Below, piece by piece: positions 8,661 through 16,778 of a stretch of 64,000 nt of DNA. The stretch is from the NCBI GenBank assembly GCA_035353055.1, contig DAOPYW010000001.1, positions 30,865 through 94,864 of the forward strand, read 5' to 3'. The first letter of the stretch is position 1. Each line of letters begins with the position of its first letter. The stretch comes from JAAYDH01 sp035353055 (GTDB taxonomy: Bacteria > Bacillota_I > Bacilli_A > RFN20 > CAG-826). The notes under the pieces were generated by a model. The model made no database searches and was not told where the DNA came from. It was given only the letters and a program-made list of their open reading frames with translations. A program made the translations under genes and the position numbers.

Positions 8661-10075
8661 TATTTGTTCTCCTTATGGCATTCGCAGTCTTCGTCGTGGC
8701 ATTGACAACTTCCATCATGACAGTCGCAGTCGCAGTCTTCATCATGGCAATCGCAATCATCGCCGTCATGACATCCGCAGGAACAATGGTGAGAATCATC
8801 TTCCATTATCTCCACGATTTTATCTTCAAAGTCTTCTTGAACAACGACAATTTGCTCTTTGCTAACTAGGTTTTTAATAATCACTTTGTGTTTATTAATT
8901 TCATCTTCTCCGATGATGATGGCGTATTTAGCGCCTTTCTTCTCCGCTCGCTTGAACATCGCTGCGAGCTTAATGTCATCAAAACATATATCGGCGCTAT
9001 AGCCGAGCAAGCGGATGTTTGTAGCGAGGGTGTGCGCCATGAGCTGAGCTTTTCCGCCGACAGGAATGACATAGAATGATAATTCGAAGGCGGGAATATC
9101 ATCTGGAATCAAATTATTATCTCTTAAAATTGAGACAATTCTTTCGATTCCAAAGGAAAAACCAATACCAGGCATATCTGGTCCGCCTAATTCTTTCACT
9201 AATTTATCGTAGTGACCACCGCCTCCAATGGCGCCGTAGTCATTGCCTTTTTCGCTGACATAATGGAATTCGAAAACGGTCTCGCTATAGTAATCTAAGC
9301 CGCGAACAAGCGTATTATCAAATTCATAGGGGATGGCAAAAGAATCGAGATATTCCGTGATGATTTTGAAGCGTTCTTTTGAAGCTTCTGAGAGGTATTG
9401 ATCGATTTTGGGAGCGCCTTTAACAATAGCTTGATCTTCAGGCACCTTGCAGTCGAGAATCCTTAAAGGATTCATTTCATAGCGAGATTGGCAATCTGGG
9501 CACATCTTGGCTACTGAATCTTTAAAGTATTCTTTTAGAGCTTGGCGATAGGCATCGCGGCTAGCCTCATCTCCTAAAGTGTTGATTTTTATCGTGACAT
9601 TTTCTAATCCAAGGCTGGTGAGGATGGTATAGGCTAACACCATCACTTCTAAGTCGCATAATGGCGAATTGCTTCCCACTGACTCCACGCCGAATTGATT
9701 GAATTGGCGGTAGCGGCCAAGCTGCGGTCTCTCATAGCGGAAAACTGGCCCATTATAGTAGACTTTTAAAGGCAGTTCACTCGTGAATAATAATTTATTT
9801 TGGACCATCATTCGGATGATTCCGGCAGTGAATTCAGGTCTCAAGGTGAGGCTTCGTTTTCCTTTGTCGAGGAAAGTGTACATCTCTTTTCTGACCACAT
9901 CGCTGCTCTCTCCCACTCCGCGAACGAAGACCTCGCTGTGCTCGATGACCGGAGGTCTGACCTCCATAAAAGCGAACAATTCCGCGATGTTTTTCATGAG
10001 AGCTTCCACTTGTGAATAAGCGGCGGCTTCCCCAGCGAAAACATCGTGAGTTCCCTTAACGTTGTTAATTTCCAT
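8660..10075 (-). CDS. hisS: Histidyl-tRNA synthetase with Cys/His-rich C-terminal tail
   Basis: Class II synthetase for tRNA-His. 471 aa against a usual ~420-430. The core is normal: VKGTHDVF at the N terminus, RPEFTAGIIRMM (motif 1/2 region), RYERPQLGRYRQFNQFGVE, the histidine-A region GLDYYSETVFEF, and GGGGHYDKLV...GIGFSFGIERI, then the anticodon domain to about residue 425. The extra 44 residues (428-471; DNA 8663-8794) hold 12 Cys, 7 His and many Asp/Glu in repeats of the form CHDEDCDC, an obvious candidate metal-binding or metal-storage tail. The sequence is in frame with no sign of error and ends on the aspS SD. SD AAAGGG precedes ATG 10075. It lies 15 bp after rel. Confidence 0.97.
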   Translation of the reverse strand: MEINNVKGTHDVFAGEAAAYSQVEALMKNIAELFAFMEVRPPVIEHSEVFVRGVGESSDVVRKEMYTFLDKGKRSLTLRPEFTAGIIRMMVQNKLLFTSELPLKVYYNGPVFRYERPQLGRYRQFNQFGVESVGSNSPLCDLEVMVLAYTILTSLGLENVTIKINTLGDEASRDAYRQALKEYFKDSVAKMCPDCQSRYEMNPLRILDCKVPEDQAIVKGAPKIDQYLSEASKERFKIITEYLDSFAIPYEFDNTLVRGLDYYSETVFEFHYVSEKGNDYGAIGGGGHYDKLVKELGGPDMPGIGFSFGIERIVSILRDNNLIPDDIPAFELSFYVIPVGGKAQLMAHTLATNIRLLGYSADICFDDIKLAAMFKRAEKKGAKYAIIIGEDEINKHKVIIKNLVSKEQIVVVQEDFEDKIVEIMEDDSHHCSCGCHDGDDCDCHDEDCDCDCHDGSCQCHDEDCECHKENK

Positions 10076-10090
10076 AATAATCCCTTTCTT

Positions 10091-12310
10091 TTAGTGAATC
10101 ATCCTGGTCACGCGATAGACGCCAGGAATATTTTGAACGATATTAAAAATATCGTTTAATCTCTTTGCATCGCTCACCATTAATGTGGCAGTAATGGTCG
10201 CCGAAAAATTGGAGGCATTAGTCGAAGCATGAACAGAAGAGGCGCTCACTTTCGCAATAGATAAAGTCGAGAGAACATCAACGAGCAAGTTGGGCCGATC
10301 GTTAGCTTCGATAAAGACGTCGACGGGATAAGTTGATGCTTCGATGTCGCTCCGCCAATAGACGTTGATTAAACGCTCTTCTTCTTTAGCAATATTAGGG
10401 CAAGATTTGCGGTGGACGCTAATTCCTTTACCTTTGGTAATATATCCGACAATCTCATCTCCAGGAATCGGTGTGCAGCAATTGGCTAATGAGATAGCTA
10501 ATCGGCTTCCACCACCACGGCAATATACTGGGGCGCTGGAAGAAATAATCTTTGGCCGTCCTCCTCCGACGCTTAATGAGACTTGTTTCTTAATCTTTAA
10601 GAATTCTAGGATGGCGCTCGGAATGGGCTTTCTTCCCGCCACTCCAGCGAAGAGATCATCGACATTATTGAAATGGAAATTGTTCAGCACCTTGGCGCTA
10701 TCGAGATATTCCATCATCTCTGGTTCATCAATACTGCGATCGCGGAAAGCGTCGAGGCAGGATTGGCGACCTTTAGTGATTTTTTCGCTGCGCATGACAT
10801 CAGCGTTTTTCTTCACGATGAACTTGCGAATGCAGCTCTTAGCTTGAGCAGAGCGCACGAAGTTGAGCCAGCCTTCGCTTGGCCCTGGGGAGTTTTTAGA
10901 GGTCTTGATTTCCACCATGTCACCAGTCTTTAAGATAGTGTTTAAAGGAACCATTACTCCATTGACTAATGATCCGGTGGTACTATCGCCAATTTTGGTG
11001 TGAATGCGATAAGCGAAATCTACTGGAGTGCTGCCACTTGGCAATTCAATGACCTTACCTTTAGGGGTAAAAACATAGACATTTGCTTCGAAAATATCGC
11101 GGCTTAGACTGTTTAGATAGTCGCCGTCGTTTGATTCAGTGCTCTCGTTGGTGGCAGAGACAAAGTCTCGGAACCAGTGGAGCTTATCTTCGATTTCTTG
11201 CTGCTCTCTGTGAGAGCTGTAGCCGCTGTTCTCTTTATAAGCCCAGTGGGCGGCAACGCCGGTCTCGGCGATCTCATCCATCTCCTTGGTGCGGATTTGA
11301 ATTTCATAGAAGTTGCCATTGCCAGAGACAATCGTCGTATGTAGCGATTGATACATGTTGGGTTTCGGCATTGCGATGTAATCTTTAAAGCGGCCAGGAA
11401 CTGGCTTGTAGGTCTTGTGAATCAATCCGAGAATTTCATAGCACTTCATTTCCGTATCAGTGATGATTCGGAGAGCGAGGATGTCATAAATTTCATCGAA
11501 AGGGTGACCTTTCACATACATTTTGGTGTAGATAGAATAAATTGATTTGACGCGAGCGGAGATATCAAAAGTGATGTTATTCTCAAAGAGAATATCGGCG
11601 ATGCGCTTGCGAATGGCGTCCAGAGATTTGCCCATGGTCTTAGCTTTATTGGACAAGAGCTTTTTGATCTCATAATATTTTTCTGGCTCCAAATATTTTA
11701 AGCAGAGGTCTTCCATCTCCGACTTCACAATATCGAGACCAAGGCGGTGAGCGATAGGCACGAAGACTTCGATGGTCTCTTGAGCGATGGCGATTTGCCG
11801 CTCGCTCGATAGAGCCGCTAGGGTTCTTAAGTTATGGAGGCGATCAGCGAGCTTAATAATGATGACTCGGATATCTTTAGCCATGCCAATTAAAATTTTG
11901 CGATGGTCTTCCGATTCGAATTCTTCGCTGCTGATTTTAGATAATTTTAAGCGTTGGATTTTGGTGAGAGAGTCGACAATCTTGGCGACTTCGCTTCCCC
12001 ACAGCCTCTCAATATCCACGACTGTTACATCAGTGTCTTCGACAACATCGTGCAAAAATGCGGAGATGATCGTCGCTGGTCCGCCTTGCAAAGAGGCGAT
12101 GATATAAGCGACTTCGACAAGGTGATGATAGTAGGGCTCACCGCTCTTGCGGAACTGATTTTGGTGCTTTTCCACGATGAAATCATAGGCAGCACGTATT
12201 TGTTTGCGGTCTTCGGGTGATGAGATATAGTTCTGATAAATAGCCTCTACATCTTCGAATGTATGAAGAGGATATCCACCATTGACAAGGGGCTTTTTGT
12301 TTTCTTCCAT
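10091..12310 (-). CDS. rel: Bifunctional (p)ppGpp synthetase/hydrolase (Rel)
   Basis: Long RelA/SpoT homologue controlling the stringent response alarmone. 739 aa. Order: HD hydrolase domain (about 50-200; YYHHLVEVAYIIA and FLHDVVEDT retain the metal-binding His/His-Asp), synthetase domain (about 240-360; RVKSIYSIYTKM, FDEIYDILALRIIT, YQSLHTTI), TGS domain (VFTPKGKVIELPSGSTPVDF, about 400-460), a helical/zinc-finger region (SLANCCTPIPGDEIVGY) and a C-terminal ACT domain. Both catalytic halves look intact. It leads the rel-hisS-aspS run. No SD is visible before ATG 12310. Confidence 0.96.
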   Translation of the reverse strand: MEENKKPLVNGGYPLHTFEDVEAIYQNYISSPEDRKQIRAAYDFIVEKHQNQFRKSGEPYYHHLVEVAYIIASLQGGPATIISAFLHDVVEDTDVTVVDIERLWGSEVAKIVDSLTKIQRLKLSKISSEEFESEDHRKILIGMAKDIRVIIIKLADRLHNLRTLAALSSERQIAIAQETIEVFVPIAHRLGLDIVKSEMEDLCLKYLEPEKYYEIKKLLSNKAKTMGKSLDAIRKRIADILFENNITFDISARVKSIYSIYTKMYVKGHPFDEIYDILALRIITDTEMKCYEILGLIHKTYKPVPGRFKDYIAMPKPNMYQSLHTTIVSGNGNFYEIQIRTKEMDEIAETGVAAHWAYKENSGYSSHREQQEIEDKLHWFRDFVSATNESTESNDGDYLNSLSRDIFEANVYVFTPKGKVIELPSGSTPVDFAYRIHTKIGDSTTGSLVNGVMVPLNTILKTGDMVEIKTSKNSPGPSEGWLNFVRSAQAKSCIRKFIVKKNADVMRSEKITKGRQSCLDAFRDRSIDEPEMMEYLDSAKVLNNFHFNNVDDLFAGVAGRKPIPSAILEFLKIKKQVSLSVGGGRPKIISSSAPVYCRGGGSRLAISLANCCTPIPGDEIVGYITKGKGISVHRKSCPNIAKEEERLINVYWRSDIEASTYPVDVFIEANDRPNLLVDVLSTLSIAKVSASSVHASTNASNFSATITATLMVSDAKRLNDIFNIVQNIPGVYRVTRMIH

Positions 12311-12376
12311 AAGCTTATAGAAATATGATAAAGGTTTTTCTTTATTATTTAAAGAAATAAGATGTTTAAAATAATT

Positions 12377-12400
12377 AAAAAAAGACGGAAATCGTCTTTT
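12377..12400 (-). terminator. Intrinsic terminator overlapping the stop of the ABC exporter operon
   Basis: The minus strand has AAAAGACG and CGTCTTTT around a 5-nt loop followed by T-rich sequence. The 5' arm begins at the stop codon of the upstream ABC gene, so terminator and coding end overlap. Confidence 0.8.
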
Positions 12401-14175
12401 TAGTTTTCAGCGAACTGCAGTTTGTAGAGCTTGTAATAATGCCCTTTTTGTTTCAGCAGCGATTGGTGATTGCCCTTCTCGATAATCTCACCATGCTGCA
12501 AAACGATGATTTGATCAGCCTTCTGAATGGTAGAGAGGCGGTGCGCTACAATAAGCATTGTTCCGATATTTTTCATCTTTTCCAGGGATGCTTGAATCAA
12601 GACTTCGGTTTCAGTATCAATATTGGCGGTCGCTTCATCCAAGACGAGAATTTGTGGCTGGCTTAAAACCGTGCGAGCAAAGGAGATGAGCTGCCTCTGA
12701 CCTTGGGAGTAGTTTTCTCCTCGTTCAATGACCATTTCATCCAAGCCTTTTTCGCTCTTGTTAATGAAGGAATCCGCATTGACATATTGGCAGGCTTGCA
12801 TGATTTGCTCGTCTGTGTATTCACTATCGTGTAGGGTAATGTTATCGCGCATAGTGCCCGAGAATAAGAAGACATCTTGAAGCATCTGGCCAATCTTCTT
12901 GCGCAGAGATTTTATTTTGATATGTTTGATATCGATGTCATCAATGAGAATCTGACCTTTTTGAATCTCGAAATTGCGAACGATCAAGCCGAGAATAGTT
13001 GTCTTCCCTGCTCCGGTAGCACCGACGAAAGCCACTGTCTGTCTGGGTTCGATGACAAAAGAGACGTCTTTGAGAATCCAGTTCTCTTTTTCATAGGCAA
13101 ACCAAACATTGCGGAATTCGATTTTTCCTTTGAAGTCTTCCACATCAATAGAATCAGATTCATCAAGCACTTCTGGCTGAATATCCAACAGATTAAATAG
13201 TCTTTCAGAAGCGGTGTTAGCCTTTTGAATGGCATTGAGTTGATCAGCGATATTTTGAACAGGGTTAAAGAAGCGGCTGACGTATAGATAGAATTCGACA
13301 GCTACGGCGGCAGTCATGGCGGAATTCATGCCAACGATAAAGGTGGTAATGATTGCAGCATAATACAAAACGGTGAGGGTTGGTCGATATAATCCAAACG
13401 CAAGGACTACTTGATAACGAGTTTTGCGGAGGTTTTCATTCTTGACTAAGAATTCCTGCTCTTTTCGCTTTTGCTGATTGAAAATTTGCGTGATTTTCAT
13501 CCCGGATAAGTTCTCGTTAACAAAGGTGTTCATCTCAGAAAGATATTGCCGTTCTTTTTTGAAGACGCGATAGACGATCATGCGGAATAAATATGAGATT
13601 AAAAACACGACTAACAAGAATCCCAATTGTATTAATGCTAAGTACCAAGAAACAAGCAGCATCATGATGAAAACTACCACGACCATCAAGATGTTCTTCA
13701 CGAGGTTGACCAGGACATTAGTGAACAAGTCGGACATCGAAGATGTGTAATTGGTCACGCGAGTGACGAGAGATCCAACTGGCATTTCGTTGAATTGATT
13801 TTGCGACATGCTCTCGATGTGCTCAAAGACTTCCATGCGGAGATTGTAAATGATCCTTTGACCAGATTTTTGGAGGGCAATTCCTTGGAAATAATAGAAT
13901 ATATAGGAGGTGACACTCAGGATAAAATACCCGAGGGCAACCCAAATTATGTAGGATAGAGACGGCACGCCAGTGCCCACATCTAGTTCATCGACAATCA
14001 TTCCAATAAACTGCGGCATGACCGCTTCAATGGAGACGTTGACAATAATGAGCAAAAAAGCAAAAACAAACCACCAGATTTCTGGTTTGATATAATGCCA
14101 AAGCCGCTTCAAAAGAATCGAGAGCGGAATCTTTTTGTCGCCTTTTAAGCGTTCATTTTTGTCAAAATCGGACAT
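12400..14175 (-). CDS. ABC exporter half-transporter with intact Walker B/H-loop (subunit B)
   Basis: Fused six-helix membrane domain (about 30-310) and ATPase domain (about 345-591), 591 aa, type IV exporter fold (multidrug/lipid type). Walker A GATGAGKTT, Walker B ILVLDEAT with the catalytic Glu, and H-loop IVAHRLSTI are intact, but the signature reads YSQGQ instead of LSGGQ. Its partner (14177-15988) has the opposite defects, so the two should form a heterodimer with one consensus and one degenerate ATP site, like BmrCD/TM287-288. The gene starts 1 nt after the partner's stop. The substrate cannot be told from sequence. Confidence 0.93.
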   Translation of the reverse strand: MSDFDKNERLKGDKKIPLSILLKRLWHYIKPEIWWFVFAFLLIIVNVSIEAVMPQFIGMIVDELDVGTGVPSLSYIIWVALGYFILSVTSYIFYYFQGIALQKSGQRIIYNLRMEVFEHIESMSQNQFNEMPVGSLVTRVTNYTSSMSDLFTNVLVNLVKNILMVVVVFIMMLLVSWYLALIQLGFLLVVFLISYLFRMIVYRVFKKERQYLSEMNTFVNENLSGMKITQIFNQQKRKEQEFLVKNENLRKTRYQVVLAFGLYRPTLTVLYYAAIITTFIVGMNSAMTAAVAVEFYLYVSRFFNPVQNIADQLNAIQKANTASERLFNLLDIQPEVLDESDSIDVEDFKGKIEFRNVWFAYEKENWILKDVSFVIEPRQTVAFVGATGAGKTTILGLIVRNFEIQKGQILIDDIDIKHIKIKSLRKKIGQMLQDVFLFSGTMRDNITLHDSEYTDEQIMQACQYVNADSFINKSEKGLDEMVIERGENYSQGQRQLISFARTVLSQPQILVLDEATANIDTETEVLIQASLEKMKNIGTMLIVAHRLSTIQKADQIIVLQHGEIIEKGNHQSLLKQKGHYYKLYKLQFAEN

Positions 14176-14176
14176 C

Positions 14177-15988
14177 TTATTGGCCTCCTTCCGCTTCTTT
14201 TTCTAATTCTTGTAGACGAACCATTCTCTGATAGAAAGGTGATATTTTCATGAGGTTAGCATGAGTATCGAAGGCCTGCAGTTTGCCTTCTTCTAAGACG
14301 ATGATACGGTCGAGGTGAGAGACGGTAGAGACGCGAGAAGCAATGACAATTGTAGTCATGTCTTTTCTCTGCTCAGTAATATTGCGGAGAATCTTCTCTT
14401 CCGTCTTAACATCGACTGCGGAAACTGAGTCATCCAAAATCATGATGGGTGCGTTTTTCGCAAAAGCGCGAGCGATTGAAATGCGCTGTTTCTGTCCACC
14501 AGATAAAGTCACGCCTCTCTCGCCGCTGACGGTTTGATAGCCTTCTGGGAATTCTTTAATATCATCGTCGACATCAGAAAATCTCGCAGCTTCTTCAACT
14601 TTCTCTTGAGGCATATTTATATCGCTAAAAGCGATATTGTTGGTGACAGTGTCGCTGAATAAAAAGTTATCTTGTGGGACGTAAGCAATCGCGCGGCGAA
14701 TCGAGTCGATGTCGCACTCCATCAAATCATAGCCATCGATAAAGACGGTGCCTTTGTCGACGTTATACAAGCGAAGCAAAATATTCATTAATGTTGATTT
14801 TCCGCAGCCAATCTTTCCCACTACTCCGATTTTTTCTCCCGGCTTGATGACTAAGTTAATGTCGCTTAATACAGGAGCGTTATCTTCGGGATAGTTAAAG
14901 GAGAAGTTCTTGAAGGAGATCTCGCCTTTGACTTCCTCTAATAAATGAGCAGCTGAAGGATTTTGAATCTCTTCTAGCTGGTCTAAATATTTCGCTACAC
15001 GCTCCATTGAAGTTTTTGCTCGCGAGCGCATGCTCACCACTTGGCCAAGAGCGATCAAAGGCCAAATCAAGATGTCGAAATATCCGATGAATTTAAAGAA
15101 ATCACCTGGTGTTTGCAGAGCGATGATCTGTCCAAACAATGACATTGGTTGTCCAACGACAGCTTCGTATACAAACCAGCCGCCGAGGCAGAGGATGAGA
15201 GTCAAGATAGAGATGATGATAATCTCCAAGATAACATCGAACATAATATAGAGTTTTCCAAAGGAAATATTGATATCGCGGTTCTTTTTGGCAATCTTGG
15301 AAAATGCCAATAATTGCTGATTCTCTTTGACGAAAGCTTTGATGACGCGAATGCCGGTAAAACTCTCTTGAGAGTAATCGTACATCTCATCGTAAGCTTT
15401 TTGGCGCTGCATCCATTTGGCGCTGACTAACTTCTCCACCATCGCACCCCAGAAAATAATTAATATCATTGGGGCGAGGGATATCAGAGCGAGTTGCCAA
15501 CAGGTAAAGAACATAAATATGAGAGCGAAGACCGATAGGAACATCGCATCGATGAGCATGATGGTTCCCCATCCGAGAAATTCTTCGATGGTCTCGAGAT
15601 CAGTGGTAAACCATGACATGACGGTTCCGACTGAGTTCTCGTGATAATAAGATAAGGAGAGCCTCTCACCCTTTAAAAACATGTCGTGGCGAATTCCGGC
15701 TTCAATCTTTTGGCTGGCCATAAATAAGGTGAATCGCCAGATGATGCGGCCGAAGAACATTCCTCCGCCTATCGCTGCAATCCAGTAGCAGCAAGTGAGA
15801 ATATTTTTTTTGCTTTCAGCATCTAGAAATCCGTTTTGCGATACTATTCTTAAGGTGTCGACGATATCGCCGATATAAGAGGGGATGAATACCTGAATTA
15901 AATCCACGCCAATAAGCGCGAGAATACCAATAATGTATAACCACGCGTATCGAAGATAGTACTTTTTTAAATGTTTGTTGAAGAGCAT
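14177..15988 (-). CDS. ABC exporter half-transporter with degenerate ATP site (subunit A)
   Basis: 603 aa: six transmembrane helices (about 15-320) followed by an ATPase domain with Walker A GKIGCGKST and a perfect signature, TLSGGQKQRIS. Walker B ends in Asp (IMILDDS) rather than catalytic Glu, and the H-loop His is Ser (VIASRVSTV). These are the hallmarks of the degenerate-site subunit in heterodimeric exporters. It is first in the two-gene operon. No SD precedes ATG 15988; instead a strong promoter and a 19-bp palindrome lie immediately upstream. Substrate unknown (drug, peptide or lipid are possible). Confidence 0.93.
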   Translation of the reverse strand: MLFNKHLKKYYLRYAWLYIIGILALIGVDLIQVFIPSYIGDIVDTLRIVSQNGFLDAESKKNILTCCYWIAAIGGGMFFGRIIWRFTLFMASQKIEAGIRHDMFLKGERLSLSYYHENSVGTVMSWFTTDLETIEEFLGWGTIMLIDAMFLSVFALIFMFFTCWQLALISLAPMILIIFWGAMVEKLVSAKWMQRQKAYDEMYDYSQESFTGIRVIKAFVKENQQLLAFSKIAKKNRDINISFGKLYIMFDVILEIIIISILTLILCLGGWFVYEAVVGQPMSLFGQIIALQTPGDFFKFIGYFDILIWPLIALGQVVSMRSRAKTSMERVAKYLDQLEEIQNPSAAHLLEEVKGEISFKNFSFNYPEDNAPVLSDINLVIKPGEKIGVVGKIGCGKSTLMNILLRLYNVDKGTVFIDGYDLMECDIDSIRRAIAYVPQDNFLFSDTVTNNIAFSDINMPQEKVEEAARFSDVDDDIKEFPEGYQTVSGERGVTLSGGQKQRISIARAFAKNAPIMILDDSVSAVDVKTEEKILRNITEQRKDMTTIVIASRVSTVSHLDRIIVLEEGKLQAFDTHANLMKISPFYQRMVRLQELEKEAEGGQ

Positions 15989-15994
15989 ATCATC

Positions 15995-16048
15995 ATGTTA
16001 ATTTAATTAACATCTCTTGTATTCTAGCACTTATTTGATATTTCACAA
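15995..16048 (-). promoter_or_regulatory. Promoter and palindromic operator of the ABC exporter operon
   Basis: The minus strand has -35 TTGTGA (16043-16048), a 16-bp spacer and an extended -10, TGC-TAGAAT (16021-16026). The predicted start is near 16014. Directly downstream is ATGTTAATT-A-AATTAACAT, a perfect palindrome of 9-bp arms (15995-16013), ending 6 bp before the start codon. A repressor bound there would block the start point and ribosome entry together, as MarR/TetR-type drug-exporter regulators do. The regulator is not in this window. Confidence 0.6.
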
Positions 16049-16054
16049 CAAAAT

Positions 16055-16077
16055 AAAAACCGCACCAAGCGGTTTTT
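16055..16077 (-). terminator. Intrinsic terminator after the lipoprotein gene
   Basis: AAAACCGC and GCGGTTTT pair around a 5-nt loop with a T-run on the minus strand, 18 bp past the lipoprotein stop. It insulates the ABC promoter from readthrough. Confidence 0.85.
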
Positions 16078-16094
16078 TGTTCTATTTTAAATAT

Positions 16095-16760
16095 TTAGTT
16101 AATGGCGGAATAAATTACGATGCGCGTGAGAATTGCTCGTTGCCCATACACCTCAATTTGAAGGTGATTGGTCGCTTCTTTTAACTCATAGGAACATTTC
16201 GTTTCAGCAATCGAGGCAATCGCATCAAAATCAGTATCAAGCCTGACATAATGCGAATCGTTGAGTGAGATTGCCACTGGTGAATCGATTGAATCGCGGC
16301 TTCCAGTTTCAGTAAATACTGAGGCACTGCGTGGTTTAGCATAGATTTCGACAAATGCCGGAGTAATCGAGCTCGCTAGGCCAATATCTAAAAGCCCATT
16401 TACGGAATTATTCAAATGCCCAACTTTTAAGCCCCCGACTCCAACAGCGACATAGTCAGCAGTCACCACTGTGGCTAATAGAGAATCTGGGTCATTAAAT
16501 AAAGTGAGAATTTCATTCTGATTTTCAGCGGTGAAATCCGCGCCTTGCTCTTCCGCGGTAGAAGAGATGGTCAAGCTGTGAGCGGTATAGCCTTCAGTGT
16601 CGAAGACATCGCCATAGCCATCGTAATACTCGATGACCTCTTCGTCAGGGATCTCTCCCCCAGTTCCTTCGTCATGTTCATCCGGCGACCATTCAAAAGT
16701 ACAGCCTGCGAGAAGGAAAGCGAGAGGAACTAAAGATAATAGGCGAATCTTTTTTGACAT
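16095..16760 (-). CDS. Putative lipoprotein of unknown function
   Basis: 221 aa from ATG 16760. N-terminal lipoprotein signal MSKKIRLL...FLLAGC with the Cys as lipidation site, then an acidic linker (SPDEHDEGTGGEIPDEEVIEY) cut short of any known domain. The rest (about 50-221) looks beta-rich and globular, with no transmembrane helix or recognisable motif. It follows recJ by a few bases but has its own extended -10 (TGCTATAAT) ending 6 nt before ATG 16760, with no SD. Leaderless translation is therefore possible. A GTG two codons upstream is the alternative start. I do not recognise the family. Confidence 0.75.
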   Translation of the reverse strand: MSKKIRLLSLVPLAFLLAGCTFEWSPDEHDEGTGGEIPDEEVIEYYDGYGDVFDTEGYTAHSLTISSTAEEQGADFTAENQNEILTLFNDPDSLLATVVTADYVAVGVGGLKVGHLNNSVNGLLDIGLASSITPAFVEIYAKPRSASVFTETGSRDSIDSPVAISLNDSHYVRLDTDFDAIASIAETKCSYELKEATNHLQIEVYGQRAILTRIVIYSAIN

Positions 16761-16766
16761 ACACAC

Positions 16767-16775
16767 ATTATAGCA
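16767..16775 (-). promoter_or_regulatory. Extended -10 element placed for a leaderless lipoprotein mRNA
   Basis: TGC-TATAAT on the minus strand ends at 16767. The expected transcription start (7 nt on) is 16760, exactly the A of the lipoprotein ATG. No -35 match and no SD are seen. Confidence 0.45.
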
Positions 16776-16778
16776 AAT

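Noticed and set aside
8621..8869. Hydrophobic plus-strand frame opposite the hisS tail.
   Set aside because: It is the antisense shadow of the Cys/His/Asp repeat; the repeated codons give a false membrane-like protein.
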